A stretch of 64,000 nt of DNA, taken from assembly GCA_023548195.1 (NCBI GenBank), contig JAJHZJ010000336.1:62001-126000 (forward strand), read 5' to 3'. The notes under the pieces are model-generated. The model was not told the origin of the DNA, made no database searches, and worked only from the letters and a program-made list of their open reading frames with translations. Source of the stretch: Bettongia penicillata ogilbyi (lineage: Eukaryota; Chordata; Mammalia; Diprotodontia; Potoroidae). A program made the position numbers and the translations under genes. Positions 1 through 11,169 of the stretch are shown here, piece by piece (the first letter of the stretch is position 1; each line of letters begins with the position of its first letter).

Positions 1-104
1 AAAAAAAAAGAAGAGGTTGTGATAGGCTTTAGTACCCAAAAATCATTACCATAACAATCCAAGCCAAGCTAGGCCAAATAACTAAGAAACACATTTAGGG
101 TTTG

Positions 105-143
105 TTGTCTCTTATGTGGACATTATTGTCTCTTATGTGGACA
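105..143 (+). repeat. Short tandem duplication (21-bp unit, 18-bp core)
   Basis: TTGTCTCTTATGTGGACA occurs at 105-122 and again at 126-143. Confidence 0.9.
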
Positions 144-604
144 ACTTAAAGAACTATGGGAGAATGTCAGTTAGAACTAGCCTCTGCAAACCCCAGCAAA
201 CTTCTTTATAAACATTATGGCACTACAGAGCAATCATCCCATCTCAAGAGCTTGGCTTTTTGCAATCAGGCCATTACCTTTCAGTTGTACATCACAATAT
301 AATGCTTGGTGACTTTTAGAGAGGGAGAAGGGAAATTAATGGATCTACTTTTCATTTTCTCCATTCTCCATTTTCCGTCTGTCTTTATGAACTGTCTCTC
401 ATTCCATTCCCATCCATCCTACCGTGGGATAGAATTGTATCAAATTAAGCCATGATCCTGTCAATTTCAGGTATGTAGCAGCCAACATGGTCCCCATCTC
501 TACAAGCAAGGTAACCTTGAGGATGTCAGACACATGCACAGTACTCCTACCAAAGCCTAAGTCCTAATGGAGAATCTTAAAGGACCTTCATCAATCATAC
601 TGTA

Positions 605-775
605 TGGATACGCTAGGGCACTGGATTTACCATCAGAGGGTATGAGTTCAAATCTTGCCTCTACTATTTACTATATCTGAGACCTTGGGCAAGTCTTTTA
701 CATTTCTTTTGGCTCCACTTTCGTGTCAAATAAGGAAACTGATGAAATGATCTCTCCAGTTCCTTCTAATTCTTG
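605..775 (+). mobile_element. MIR-type CORE-SINE
   Basis: GAGTTCAAATCTTGCCTCTA, GAGACCTTGGGCAAGTCTTT. Confidence 0.65.
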
Positions 776-952
776 ACTCGATGAGATAATTGGGACCAGT
801 CCCTACCTCCTGTTTCAGGCAGACAAGTCTATTCAATGACATTAACAGGTACCCTGTGGGTGATAAAGAACCAGGCAATGACTACAACATCCTTTGCAAT
901 GGTGTCTCCTAGAGTAGACAGATGATTCCAAAGAATAACTTCAACCACATAC

Positions 953-1132
953 CTCATATAGGTCAATGATGATATTGCCCTCTAGACCCCGACTACTCTT
1001 GACGTTCTCCAGGGCCAAGGTAAAGTAGACACCACGTGTGTCAGAGATGTAGAGATTATATGTATCATTTTGGTTCCATTCTTGAACTGCTGCAAATACC
1101 TGGTTCTCATCTGTACTGATGATATGCATGTC
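953..1132 (-). CDS. SORCS3: SORCS3 internal exon (VPS10 domain), third of three
   Basis: This 180-bp coding exon on the minus strand has 60 codons and is phase 0 at both ends. The acceptor reads TTTCTTTCAACAG and the donor is GTATGT. The peptide starts DMHIISTDENQVFAAVQEW and ends NIIIDLYE. It includes NQNDTYNLYISDTRG, a strongly conserved stretch of the SorCS VPS10 beta-propeller, with an N-glycosylation sequon NDT. The KSSRG and GNIII stretches lean to SORCS3, while VYFTLALENV is equally SORCS1-like, so the paralogue call rests on all three exons together. The next exon of the gene is not in positions 1-952. Intron to the previous exon is about 12.6 kb and holds HAL1, an AP3S1 pseudogene and nested LINEs. 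Confidence 0.92.
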
Positions 1133-2049
1133 CTGTTGAAAGAAAATGGAAGACCTGTTACTCTGCAGTTCTCCATATCCATTCTCCTGCCCACAAGGAC
1201 TCCAGGTAATTACCCTGTCTTAGGAAACATTTCATAAGGAGCATGAGTTATAGGTGCTGTTAAACAATTTCGTGTTAGAGTGAGAATATAAATTATGAAT
1301 GTCATGATTCCTTTCCCTTTCTTAATGACTATAGGATGGGTGACAGGGGCTTTGGTGGTTGTCATTTTCCAGGTCTTTGCAGGATTCATACATATCCTTT
1401 TTTTACACCCAAATGTTAATGTTACCGCTAATACAAAGATAGCTTTGGGAAGGGGAGTATATCTGGAGTGGAAACTTATTACTGGTGCTACAGAACTCTT
1501 GATATCTTCTTGTGAGGTCCTTGAGCTGCTCCTCACTGGATATAGAATCTTTGAAAATGGCATCACTCTACTAGTTTACTCAGGCTTGACCTCTGCTGAG
1601 TTAGGTGTGTGGCTTCACTTCTCGACTTCACTTCTTCAACTTCACTCTGCTATTTGGCCAGATATCCCAAGATCCTGAACTTGAAAATAACAGTCCCCTA
1701 GACCACTGACAGGCTTCCACCTTTGATCCTGTAGCCATCACTGAGGTGAACAACCATGTAGAGAAGGGGCCTACCTTCATTACCATAATCAACACTATTG
1801 ATGAATTGTCACTAACTGGCAGATAAGCCCAAGAGCCCGAGGACTGGCATCAGTCTGTGGAAATGCAGACTGACAATTGCTTGTAAAGATACTACAGCCA
1901 CAGCTCCTGAAGACCTATAAAAAAAAAGTTCTTGCAGTCAAAGTATTTGGCACTATAAAATGGTGAAATATCAAAAACTCATGTTATTTTATCAGTGGAA
2001 ATGACATTAAAGAAGCATTACCTTTTGATTTGCTGCTATATCCTAACTT
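1133..2049. other. SORCS3 intron, unassigned
   Basis: Includes a 127-codon plus-strand open frame at 1295-1678 with a hydrophobic start. I do not recognise it. Nothing else stands out. Confidence 0.4.
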
Positions 2050-2125
2050 TCCATCTGACTTATAGCTCAAAACCTATACTTGTATTGTTTTCCTCATTAG
2101 AATGTAAGTTCCTTGGGAGTAGGAA
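2050..2125 (+). mobile_element. L2 3' end fragment
   Basis: TTAGAATGTAAGTTCCTTGG and GAGTAGGAACTTTTT match the L2 tail; a CATC microsatellite follows at 2129-2152. Confidence 0.6.
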
Positions 2126-2189
2126 CTTTTTCATCCATCCATCCATCCATCCATTCCTGTTATTTTAGAATATCATCCTGGTGTAGATG

Positions 2190-2395
2190 ATGGAACGGAA
2201 AGGAGAGGCAGGGAAACCAATCAGGAGAATATCACTATAGTGTAGTCAAGAGGAGATGAGACCCTGAATATAAAAGGTGACTATATGAATGTAGACATGG
2301 GGATCTGGCAACTGGATCATTACGAAGAATGAGAAAGGATGACTCAAAGGTCGTGAACCTGGGGGATTGGAAGGATGACAGTGCCCTCAGTAGGA
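2190..2395 (+). mobile_element. Copy of the same old repeat family
   Basis: GGCAGGGAAACCAATCAGGA, ATCTGGCAACTGGATCATTA, AGGATGACTCAAAGGTCGTG. Confidence 0.5.
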
Positions 2396-2399
2396 AAAA

Positions 2400-3850
2400 A
2401 AAGAGATAAGAAAATAAGAAGGACTGGGGTGGTTGGGGGTATGGAAAAGATGAAGACTGCACTGAATTATTCAGAAGTAGGTATTTGAGATATAACAGGT
2501 TAGTGAACAGGTGTTTCTTATGATTAATGTACTAGAAATCAACTTAGTTCAACTCAATTCAAGAAAAAAATATTTTGAAAAGATCTCTAGAGAAGTCTCA
2601 ATTGGTAGACTTGAACTTTCATATTCAACTTGACAGAATCCTCATTTTCTCTCCCATCTAACACATTTTTCAAAAGTCCAGGTTTTCTAAAAAGCACATG
2701 GCAAATCCAATGATGCTGCTTGCAAAAAGAACATGGGATGAAATTGCTTTGTTGTCCAGTGAACACCCCAGGACTCAATGGAAGGGGGAGAATAGAAACA
2801 AAACAATACAAAAACAAAACAAAAAAGGAGGAAATAAAAAATAAATCCATGTACTTTGTTCAAAATACAATACAAATGCCTAGGTTTTCCCATATAGAAT
2901 GGTCATAAAAATGAATGAGTTATTTCAGACAGACAAAAGGAGGAGGAAACAAAGGATGAGCCAAACTGGGGATGGTCTTCTACAATGATAGATTTGAACT
3001 GAATTAATAGTGCTACATGAATTTAGACTAGTTTCATGGGCTAAGAGAATCCAAGAAAGCCTGTTTGCCCTATTGCAACATCTCTCCCAACCTTTTCTAA
3101 TGCCATGAATGCAAGGAATCCAAGGGCCAAAGATATGAGTGAATTCAATGGACGGGTGAGGAAGACAGAAAGGGGAGTCAATCAATAATTATTTCAAAGA
3201 TATAATACCAGATACCATACCTTAACAGTAAGAGAAGGTAGCCTTGGCTGAGACTTGTCTAGTTGGATTCAGAAAAGGGCAGATCTCATAAGTTGGATCA
3301 ATCTATCTCTAAATCATAAGACTGAGTCCTCATCTTTGAGAAATTATCTACTAGCTTTGAGAATTTCCATGGAGAAATTAATTTTAGGGTGAACAGACAT
3401 ACCAAGTAGAAAAACACTGGTTTAAAATATAAATTTGGACCCATTAACACAACATTTTTAATGTTAAGACATGACATAATGGCTCTGTTAAATTAAAAGT
3501 TGAAAATAATTTCTTCCTTTGTGAAGTTCAAGGTCTTACTAGCAAGTAATGAACACCCTACCTAACACTGGTGGTACTGGTGATTGTCAGTTGCTGCTGC
3601 TGCTATTGCTGTTTTTAAACAAAAGACTCAATGAACATGGGATCCCGTCACCATATTCTCAACTTCAGGTCTAGAAATTAATTATGTTATGTTAAATAAT
3701 ATTCATGTTTGTGATACATTTTTATCATGAGCTATCCAAGGGTTCTTAAATTTTATTATGTAATGGATCCTTTTGACAGTCTGGTTTTGGGCACCATCTC
3801 TGAATTATATTTTGAGTAAAAGTAAAGTCCATAGGATTGGAAAGGAAACT
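2400..3850. other. SORCS3 intron, unassigned
   Basis: AT-rich sequence with A-rich runs near 2800-2850. No gene or clear repeat seen. Confidence 0.4.
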
Positions 3851-3859
3851 ATGAAATAC

Positions 3860-6495
3860 ATGGAGTGGGGCAGAGCCAAGATAGTGGAGTAACAGCATAG
3901 ACCTGCTAGCACTTTCCCCTCAAACCCAGCCAAATACCTGTAAAAAATGACTCTGAACAAATTCTGGAGATGCAGATCCCACAGAATGATGGAGTGAAGT
4001 GAATCTCTAGACCAAGAGAACCTGTAAGGTCATCAGGAAATGTCTATAGCTCTGCACTAGGAGCAGACCACAGTTCAGTGTGGGCCATGCTGGCACAGAT
4101 GGGACCTGAGCAGGCCTTGGTGGGGAGACTGAATCTTGGGTACCTATGGTGGTTTCCAAATTTCAAGATGCCAAAACAGAAAAATTGGAAGGTCAGTGGA
4201 AAAAAAACCTGTGGGACATATGTAAGAGAGTAGAGGGGTTGGTCCCCAGCCCAAGGGCAGCAGAGAGGGTGAAGGAGCCTGTGGCAGCAGCAGCAGGGAC
4301 AGGGGCAGTGGAAGTGACTGTTTCCAAAGCTCTAGGCCCACAAATTCTGGGGGGATCAAATGGCTGATAGTATACCCCCCCACCCTCACTGGAAGCAGAG
4401 AGCTACCTTCACAAAGAGCTCAAAAGTCAAGGAAATAGCTGGGGAAATGATCAAAAACCAGAAAAATAATCAGACTATAGAATCTTATTTTGGTGACAAA
4501 GAAGACCAAAGTATATAAACAGAGGAAGAGACAATAAAGTCAAAGCTCCTACATTCAAAGCCTCCAAGAAAAACATGAATTTGTTTCAGCCTATGTATGA
4601 GCTCAAAAAAGATTGTGAACATCAAGTAAGAGAAGTAAAGCAAAAATTGGGAAGAGAAATGAGACTGGTGCAAGCAAATCATGAAAAATGAGTCAACTTC
4701 TTGCTAAAGGAAACCCCAAAAATGCTAAAGAAAATGACACTGAAAAATAGACTAACCCAAATGACAAAAGAGATCCACAAAGCCAATGAGGAGAAGAATG
4801 TCCTAAAAAGGAGAACTGACCAGATGGGAAAGGAGGTGCAAAAGCTCACTAAAGAAAATAATTCCTTAAAGATTAGAATGGAGCAGATGAAAGCTAATGA
4901 CTTCATGAAAAATCTAGAAATTATTTTTAAAAAAGGTCAAAGGAATGAATAAGTAACAGACAATGTGAAATATCTCATTGGAAAAACAAACTGAACTGGA
5001 AAATAGATCCAAAAGAGACAATTTAAAAATTATGGGACTACCTGAAAGCCATGATCTTTAAAAAAAGCCTAGACATCATCTTTCAAGAAATTATCAAGGA
5101 AAACTGCCCTGATATTGTAGAACCAGAGGGTAAAACAGATATTGAAAGAATCTATTGATAACTTCCTGAAAGAGATACCAAAAGGAAAACTCCTAGGAAT
5201 ATTATAGCCAAATTCCAGATTTCCCATGTCAAGGAGAAACTATGATAAGAAGAAAGAAACAATTCGAATATTGTGGAAATACAATCAAGATCTAGCAGCT
5301 TCTACATTAAGGGATCGCAGGGCTTGGAATATGATATTTCAGAGATCAAAGGAGCTAGGATTAAAACCAAGAATCACCTACTCAGCAAAAATCAGTATAA
5401 TATTTCAAGGTAAAAAAGATCATTAAGTGAAATAGAGAACTTTCAAGCATTCTTATTGAAAAGACCAGAGCTAAATAGAAAATTTAACTTTCAAACACAA
5501 GTATGGAAAGGTAAACAGGAAAGAGAAATCATAAGGGACTTACTAAAGTTGAACTATTTACATTCCTACATGGAAAGATAGTATTTGTAACTCTTGAGAC
5601 TTTTGTCAGTATTAGGGTAGTTGGAGGGATTATATACATATACACAGGGGACACAGGATGAGTTGAATAGGTAAGGATGGTGTCTAAAAAATAAAATTAA
5701 GGGGTAGAATTATGAATATATTGGGAGCAGAAAGGGAGAAATAGAATAGGATAAATTATCTTACATAAAAGAGGCAAGAAAAAGCTTTTTCAATGGAAGG
5801 GAAGAGGGAGGAGATGAGAGGGAGAGAGTGAACCTTACTCTCTTTGCTTTTGGCTTAAGGAGGGAATAATATACACACTCAGTTTGGTATGAAAATCTAT
5901 CTTACATTACAGGGAAGCAGGGGGAAGGGGGACCAACGAGGTTAGGGGGTTTGGGGTAATAATAGAAGGGAGGGCAAATGGGAGGAGGGGGTAATTTGAA
6001 GTAAATACTTTTGAGGAAGGATAGGGTCAAAAGAAAATAGAATGAATGGGTGGCAAGATAGGATGGAGGAAATATAATCTTTCATGATATGACTATTATT
6101 GAAGTGTTTTGCATAACTACACATGTATAACAACCTATATTGAAATGCTTGGGGATGGGTGGGGAGGGAGGAAGGAGAGTAGTTGAAACTCAAAGTTTTT
6201 GAAGTTTTTAAAAGTTTAAAGATGAATGTTAAAAATTGTTTTTACATGAAACTGAGAAATAAGATATACAGGCAATGGGGTATAGATATGTATCCTGCTC
6301 TACATGAAAATAGAGGAGATAGGCATAAGAGAAGGAAGGGGTGTGATAGAAGGGAGGGCATATTGGGGGAAGGGGTAATCAGAACCCAGGATTTCTTTGG
6401 GTGGGCAGAGGGGAGAGATGGGAAGAAAATATGTAACTCAAAATCTTGTGGAAGTGTCTGTTGAAAACTAAAATATACAAGTATATTAAAAAAAA
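3860..6495 (+). mobile_element. HAL1-type element (L1 relative with ORF1 only)
   Basis: A nearly complete but mutated element. The 5' UTR starts near GGCAGAGCCAAGATAGTGG. A decayed ORF1 follows from about 4684: a coiled-coil rich in K, E and M at 4701-4950, an RRM-like part (NLKIMGLPESHD) near 5015-5060, and the C-terminal domain with LAASTLRDRRAWNMIFQRSK and PRITYSAKISI up to about 5425. From there the sequence goes straight into the purine-rich 3' UTR, with no endonuclease or reverse transcriptase in between. It ends with GTTGAAAACTAAAATATAC and an A run near 6495. ORF1 carries several stops and frameshifts. Lack of ORF2 with both ends present is the HAL1 hallmark; a full L1 with an ORF2 deletion is the alternative. 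Confidence 0.75.
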
Positions 6496-6595
6496 GAAAA
6501 TTGATGTATGTAGACAAAATTGTATTGATATCTCTTTTCTTTTACTATTTTCAATAGATAAGAATCTTTTTCTCTCCTTCCTATATTTCCCTGCT

Positions 6596-6854
6596 TGAAA
6601 AAGGAAGGAAGGAAAGAAGAAGGAAGAAAGGAAGGAAGGAAGGAAGGAAGGAAGGAAGGAAGGAAGGAAGGAAGGAAGGAAGGAAGGAAGGAAGGAAGGA
6701 AGGAAGGAAGGAAGGAAGGAAGGAAGGAAAGAAGGAAGGAAGGAGGGAGGGAGGGAGGGAGGGAGGGAGGGAGGGAAGGAAGGAAGGAAGGAAGGAAGGA
6801 AGGAAGGAAGGAAGGAAGGAAGGAAGGAAGGAAGGAAGGAAGGAAGGAAGGAAG
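6596..6854 (+). repeat. (GGAA)n microsatellite with GGGA core
   Basis: A tract of about 255 bp of nearly perfect GGAA (AAGG) units. Near 6742-6775 a block of GGGA units interrupts it. It lies about 100 bp downstream of the HAL1 3' end. Confidence 0.98.
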
Positions 6855-7314
6855 ACAATCATAAATATCTATAATCAGGCAAAATAAATTCTTAAATTGA
6901 TCATGTTAAAAAAAAAGTCTCATTCTGCAACTTCAGTTCTGTCCTAGACATACTGTATTTGAGATGTCTATAAGACATTCAGTTTCAGAAGTCTAAGAGG
7001 GCCTTGATGGTACATAACTAGCTCAGGAGACAAACTAAGTTTTGAATAAAGGTGTATTTCTTTAAAAAGAAAAAAAATAATCTCCCAATGTCTTGGATCT
7101 TCGTTTAAAAAAAAGAGTAACTGATAACAGACTGGATTTCCATTCTTTGCTGGTATGATTTAAAAATTTCCAGAGTCCCTCCCCTCCCTCTCCTGAAGCC
7201 CACACAAGCAGAAGAGCAGTGGTGCTCTGGCTCCAGTGCTAGCCTCCCAGGAGTCACCACCAATCTGGCACACCGTTTCTCCTCCTAAGCCCTCCCCTTG
7301 CCTGGGGTTCTACC

Positions 7315-8143
7315 ATGATCTAAGCTATGCTCTTCACCTTCGGTAACCAAGAGAAACTCCAGCTCTCCAAGTTTTACCAACCCTATAGTGAAGATTGTGT
7401 TCAGTCATTTACAACCATGTTCAACTCTTCATGACCCCATTTGAGGTTTTCTTGGCATAGATACTGGAATGATTTGCCTTCTGCAGCTCATTTTTACAGA
7501 TGAGGAAACTGAGGCAGGGTGAAGTGCCTTGTCCAGGGTCACACAGCTAACTAGTGTCTGAAGCCAGATTTGAAATTGGGAAAAGAAGTCTTCATGACTC
7601 TAGGCCCAGCACGCTGCACCATATAGTATAGTGAAGATACCATAGCAACAAATCATCAGAAAAACTTTCCATTTGGTGTCTAAATGAGATCAAAATATGT
7701 GTAACTTCCTATAAGGAGGCTTGCTAATAGGTGACTCTGACAGCAAACTTATTTAAAGACATTATGCCACATTCTATTTTGTCTCCCTCGTGGATTCTTC
7801 ACAAAGTGAACCTGGCATTTTAGATCTAATACAAGTATTCATGGAGACTCTAGACAAGTGTTTTGAAAATGTCTGTGAACTGGATTTAATTTTCCATGTA
7901 GATAAGATCTTCAATATTCTGGCAGAAATGGTAATAAGGGTAATGGTTTTAGAGACCAACATGAATGAAATTGCTACTCAGATTAATGTGTAAAATAAGC
8001 TGAAGAAATCTGAATTTGGCTTAGCAGGAGCTTCAGCCCTTGCAGTATCTATTGTAAGGAATATGAATCTTCCTGAGATCACAAGAAATAATAACATTGG
8101 TGACGTTAGCGTAAAAGTGCCACACCTGACCACTTTTAAATAA
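7315..8143 (+). pseudogene. AP3S1: AP3S1 processed pseudogene (AP-3 sigma subunit retrocopy)
   Basis: An intronless copy of the AP-3 adaptor small subunit mRNA, antisense to SORCS3. It starts at an ATG followed by ATC and an in-frame TAA, continues as KLQLSKFYQPYSED, is interrupted by a Mar-1 SINE at 7396-7626, and resumes as QQIIRKTFHLVSK. Downstream it reads LDLIQVFMETLDKCFENVCE, then VDKIFNILAEM, LETNMNEIATQI and NMNLPEI, and ends at TAA after TTFK. KFYQPYSED and the C-terminus fit AP3S1 rather than AP3S2. At least five in-frame stops and a one-base insertion near the SINE kill it. The GC-rich stretch from about 7170 to 7314 may be copied 5' UTR. No clear poly(A) tail remains, so it is old. 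Confidence 0.9.
7396..7626 (-). mobile_element. Mar-1 CORE-SINE inside the AP3S1 pseudogene
   Basis: A minus-strand Mar-1 copy: the RTE/Bov-B-like tail is at the left (TGTTCAACTCTTCATGACCC), the CORE in the middle (GATGAGGAAACTGAGGCAGG, CACACAGCTAAC) and the tRNA-like head at the right. It is bounded by a perfect 12-bp target duplication, TATAGTGAAGAT, at 7384-7395 and 7627-7638, which is AP3S1 coding sequence. The SINE therefore landed after the retrocopy formed. Confidence 0.92.
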
Positions 8144-8149
8144 AAGGCT

Positions 8150-9600
8150 ACTCCCAGGTAAAATCTGGGAGGGAAAAAATTATCTAGGTTTACCATTTGT
8201 TTACAAAAAAAGAGAGTCAACTTTTACTGCTGGGTTGATTTAAGAAAAGATATTGTATAGAATTGTGCATTGAAGGAAAGGATTATTTCTCTCTCATAGT
8301 AATAACTAATTATTGATTTTTCCCCTCTTCTACTTCCTCATACAGAAATTAACCAGGTTGAGAAATCTTTCTCAAAGACTTACCCAGCCAGGATATCTGA
8401 GATCTAATCAAAGAGAGTAAAAGAAAGTCTAAGTTTAGGCTAATGTGTTTTGCTCAGACAGGTCTGGGAAAATGTGAATCCTCCCTTTTGTCTGACAGGT
8501 GATATGGAAATTGATTTGGGTGAATCAAGGTGCATACACTCAAGAATCTCACTGGAATATAGCCCAGCAGCCTCTCATCTTAATATTCATTTTCTCATTA
8601 ATTGTTAACCAATCAGAGTCGATTGCCACCCTCAGGAACACCTACTCTTCCAAAAGCATGTAAACTGTGAGCTGACAACCATGAGGAGTCTTTGGTGTTT
8701 GAGAGGACCTCTGATCTCCTTTTATTAATAAACTTGCAGGCATTAATAATAAAATGGTCAAATTACCAGAACCTATGTTCCTCAAACTTTTTAAACACTA
8801 CAGTATAAAAATCAGTTTATTAAGGTAAATATTGTTTTTGCCTTGCTCAGTGATTTTTAAGACAATGGGTAGTTCTGTGTAATTTTTTTTCCCTAAATTA
8901 TATTCCTATGACCTCATAAGATATGTCATCTTGGTTACAACAGTATTTTGAAAATGTATTTAAGGTATTCCTTTATTATGTATAACCTAAAATATTGGGA
9001 CATTTTGTATATTTCATGGAATTCTAGGAGTACAGAGTTCCTTAACTCTTCCTGCCATTTGGCATGATTATTTAAAAACTACATCTATGTTTCATAAAAG
9101 TATTCAGTTTATTTTTAGAAGAAAAAATAACCCTGGAAATTAACTGGAAAAAATGAAATAAAAACTCCCAGGGAAGAATTTGTTTTTCCCTTTTTGTTGA
9201 ATAACACACAGGAAAATCTGATGAAGGCCTCGGGTCATGTAGAGACCTAGGCCATGCTCTAGGCCAAGCTGAGACATGAGCTTTATTTGAACTACTTGAA
9301 AGAAAGGTGATGTATTGATTCAAGTTACTGTTGTTGCTTTCCTGGGTATGATTTTTCCTTGGATAGGTTTCCTATTCTTCCCTCAGGCATATGGTTTTTT
9401 GGCCATTGCTGGGTAGAATGAGCAAACAGCGCCCTGGGCTGGTGTCTGCCTGCATTCTTCATTGGATTCAGCCCATTACTGATGCTTCCCTCTAAGGTAC
9501 CAGTAGTTTTTAGTTAGTGTGGTGATGTTCATTTCAAGTCAGTACAAAGACACCCCAAAGCTCAAGTACCATCCCCTCCCCCAGAAGGCAGATTCAGTTG
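8150..9600. other. SORCS3 intron, possible AP3S1 3' UTR then unassigned
   Basis: The first few hundred bases may be copied 3' UTR of the AP3S1 retrocopy. The rest shows no gene. Confidence 0.35.
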
Positions 9601-9604
9601 AGAT

Positions 9605-9797
9605 CACAGAGTCATGGAATCAAAGCAAATTAAAGCTAGAAAGGACCTTAGGCATCAACTGATCCAATGCTCTCAATTCATCCAGAAGGAAAATGAGGCC
9701 CAGCGATGTGAGGTGACCTGCCCAAGGCCATGTAGTAAATTTATATCAGAGCCAAGTCTAGAAGCATTTCTCTAGCCCCTTGGGTTCACCGCCTTTT
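9605..9797 (-). mobile_element. MIR-type SINE, minus strand
   Basis: AAAGCTAGAAAGGACCTTAG, GACCTGCCCAAGGCCATGTA. Confidence 0.7.
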
Positions 9798-9899
9798 CTC
9801 AGTCCCAATAATTAAATTTACCCTGTTTTAGGCATATGGGAAAGGATTTTAAGTGTAGTCAAACAGTGATGCTTTTATGTTGTGTTGTCTTTCTATAAA

Positions 9900-10230
9900 A
9901 AATAAAAGTAAAGAAGCAAGATCACACTGAGCTCTTACAATGACAACCTGATGCAAAGTCATATCTTTTTCTAAGCAACAGAATGAGCCAGCCGACAAGC
10001 TACCCGTCCTGGTGATGATTGCCTCTGATAACACAGGCTAATAAAGGGGATCAATAAGCAGATGGTGATTTTCCCAGTAGCCATCATGTTAATGAGAGGC
10101 AGCTTTTGATGTAGCTCTGCAAATGGGTCTAGCAGACAGTGCTGCTACAGAATAAATTGCCACAGGGTTGCTGTTCCTTAATGGACTGGCCCAATATTGT
10201 GATCAATTTTGGAACCTCATTTGCATCTTC
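9900..10230. other. Candidate conserved non-coding element
   Basis: No repeat signature. The block is dense in homeodomain- and octamer-like words: GGCTAATAAAGGGGATCAAT, CATGTTAATGAGAGGCAGC, and ATTTGCAT near 10219. It looks like an intronic enhancer by texture only. Confidence 0.3.
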
Positions 10231-10511
10231 CTTCTCCCAACCATTCCCCTCACCTCCACCTAGAGCTCAGGTCCACATAGGAATGAATTTGTTTTCCATT
10301 TTAAGTAAACACATAAGATTAAAATCAAATTTCAAATCCCCTCCCTTCCAATAGATACCATATTAGCACAAATTTAGAGAAACATAGCAGGCCCATTTCC
10401 CCCAGGAAAATATATGGAGATCCTCATGTTCTGGTGAACATCTTCTCTTCGTTTCTCCTTATTTCTACTATAAAGGATATTTTTGGTTCTTGTGATAATT
10501 AGATAATAAAC

Positions 10512-10640
10512 GAGACTTGGAATCAAGCTGTATGATTCTGGACAGGTCACTTAACCTCTCTGTGTCCCAATATCCTCATTTGTAGAAGGAAGGGGTTAGA
10601 CTTAATAATCTAAAGATTCTTTTCAATCATAAATCTAGGA
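10512..10640 (+). mobile_element. MIR-type SINE
   Basis: GGACAGGTCACTTAACCTCT followed by a CORE remnant. Confidence 0.65.
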
Positions 10641-10674
10641 CCCTAATGAATTTTTTCCCTTGGTTAATAAGATT

Positions 10675-10880
10675 GTAAAATTTTGGAGTTTCAAAGAATC
10701 GTGAAAATCATTTCAAGATGATGAAAATCATCAGCTCTCTCATTCCTACAAATGGAGATATCAAAGGCCAGACAGGAGGAATACCTTGCCTAAGGTCCCA
10801 AACATCACTGGCAGAAGCAGGAACCCAGGATGCTCAATTCCAGTAAGTTTAGGTCTCCATCTACTACATTACTCCCATTT
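10675..10880 (-). mobile_element. MIR-type SINE, minus strand
   Basis: ACCTTGCCTAAGGTCCCAAA and GCAGGAACCCAGGATGCTC. Confidence 0.6.
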
Positions 10881-11008
10881 TCCAATTTGTGACTCACACA
10901 CTTAAGCAGCCCTAGGTTGGTTTCAGGTATGTCTAGAGACTACCTCAGACTTTAATATTCCATAGGTAATGAGAGTAAATGCAGTTTGTGCTTATTATCG
11001 GTCTACAG

Positions 11009-11150
11009 AATCACAGTCATAGACCATTAGAGATGGAGTTCATCTAGTCCAACCCCTAATTGTGGAAGAGAAAGGAAATAGTTACAAAATGAGCTGGAAC
11101 TAGGAACCAAGATTCCAGACATTTGGGCAAGTGCCTTTTCCATAATACTA
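11009..11150 (-). mobile_element. MIR-type SINE, minus strand
   Basis: TCATAGACCATTAGAGATGG, TCATCTAGTCCAACCCCTAA. Confidence 0.6.
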
Positions 11151-11169
11151 TACCTTACTCTAAGACTTA

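Noticed and set aside
1295..1678. A membrane protein gene (127 codons, hydrophobic N-terminus)
   Set aside because: Next to a SORCS3 exon, opposite strand, no recognisable family, no promoter or splice partner; the opposite strand is equally open.
6379..6864. Long open frames rich in Pro-Ser-Phe or Lys-Glu-Gly across both strands
   Set aside because: They are translations of the GGAA microsatellite, which has no stop codons in most frames.
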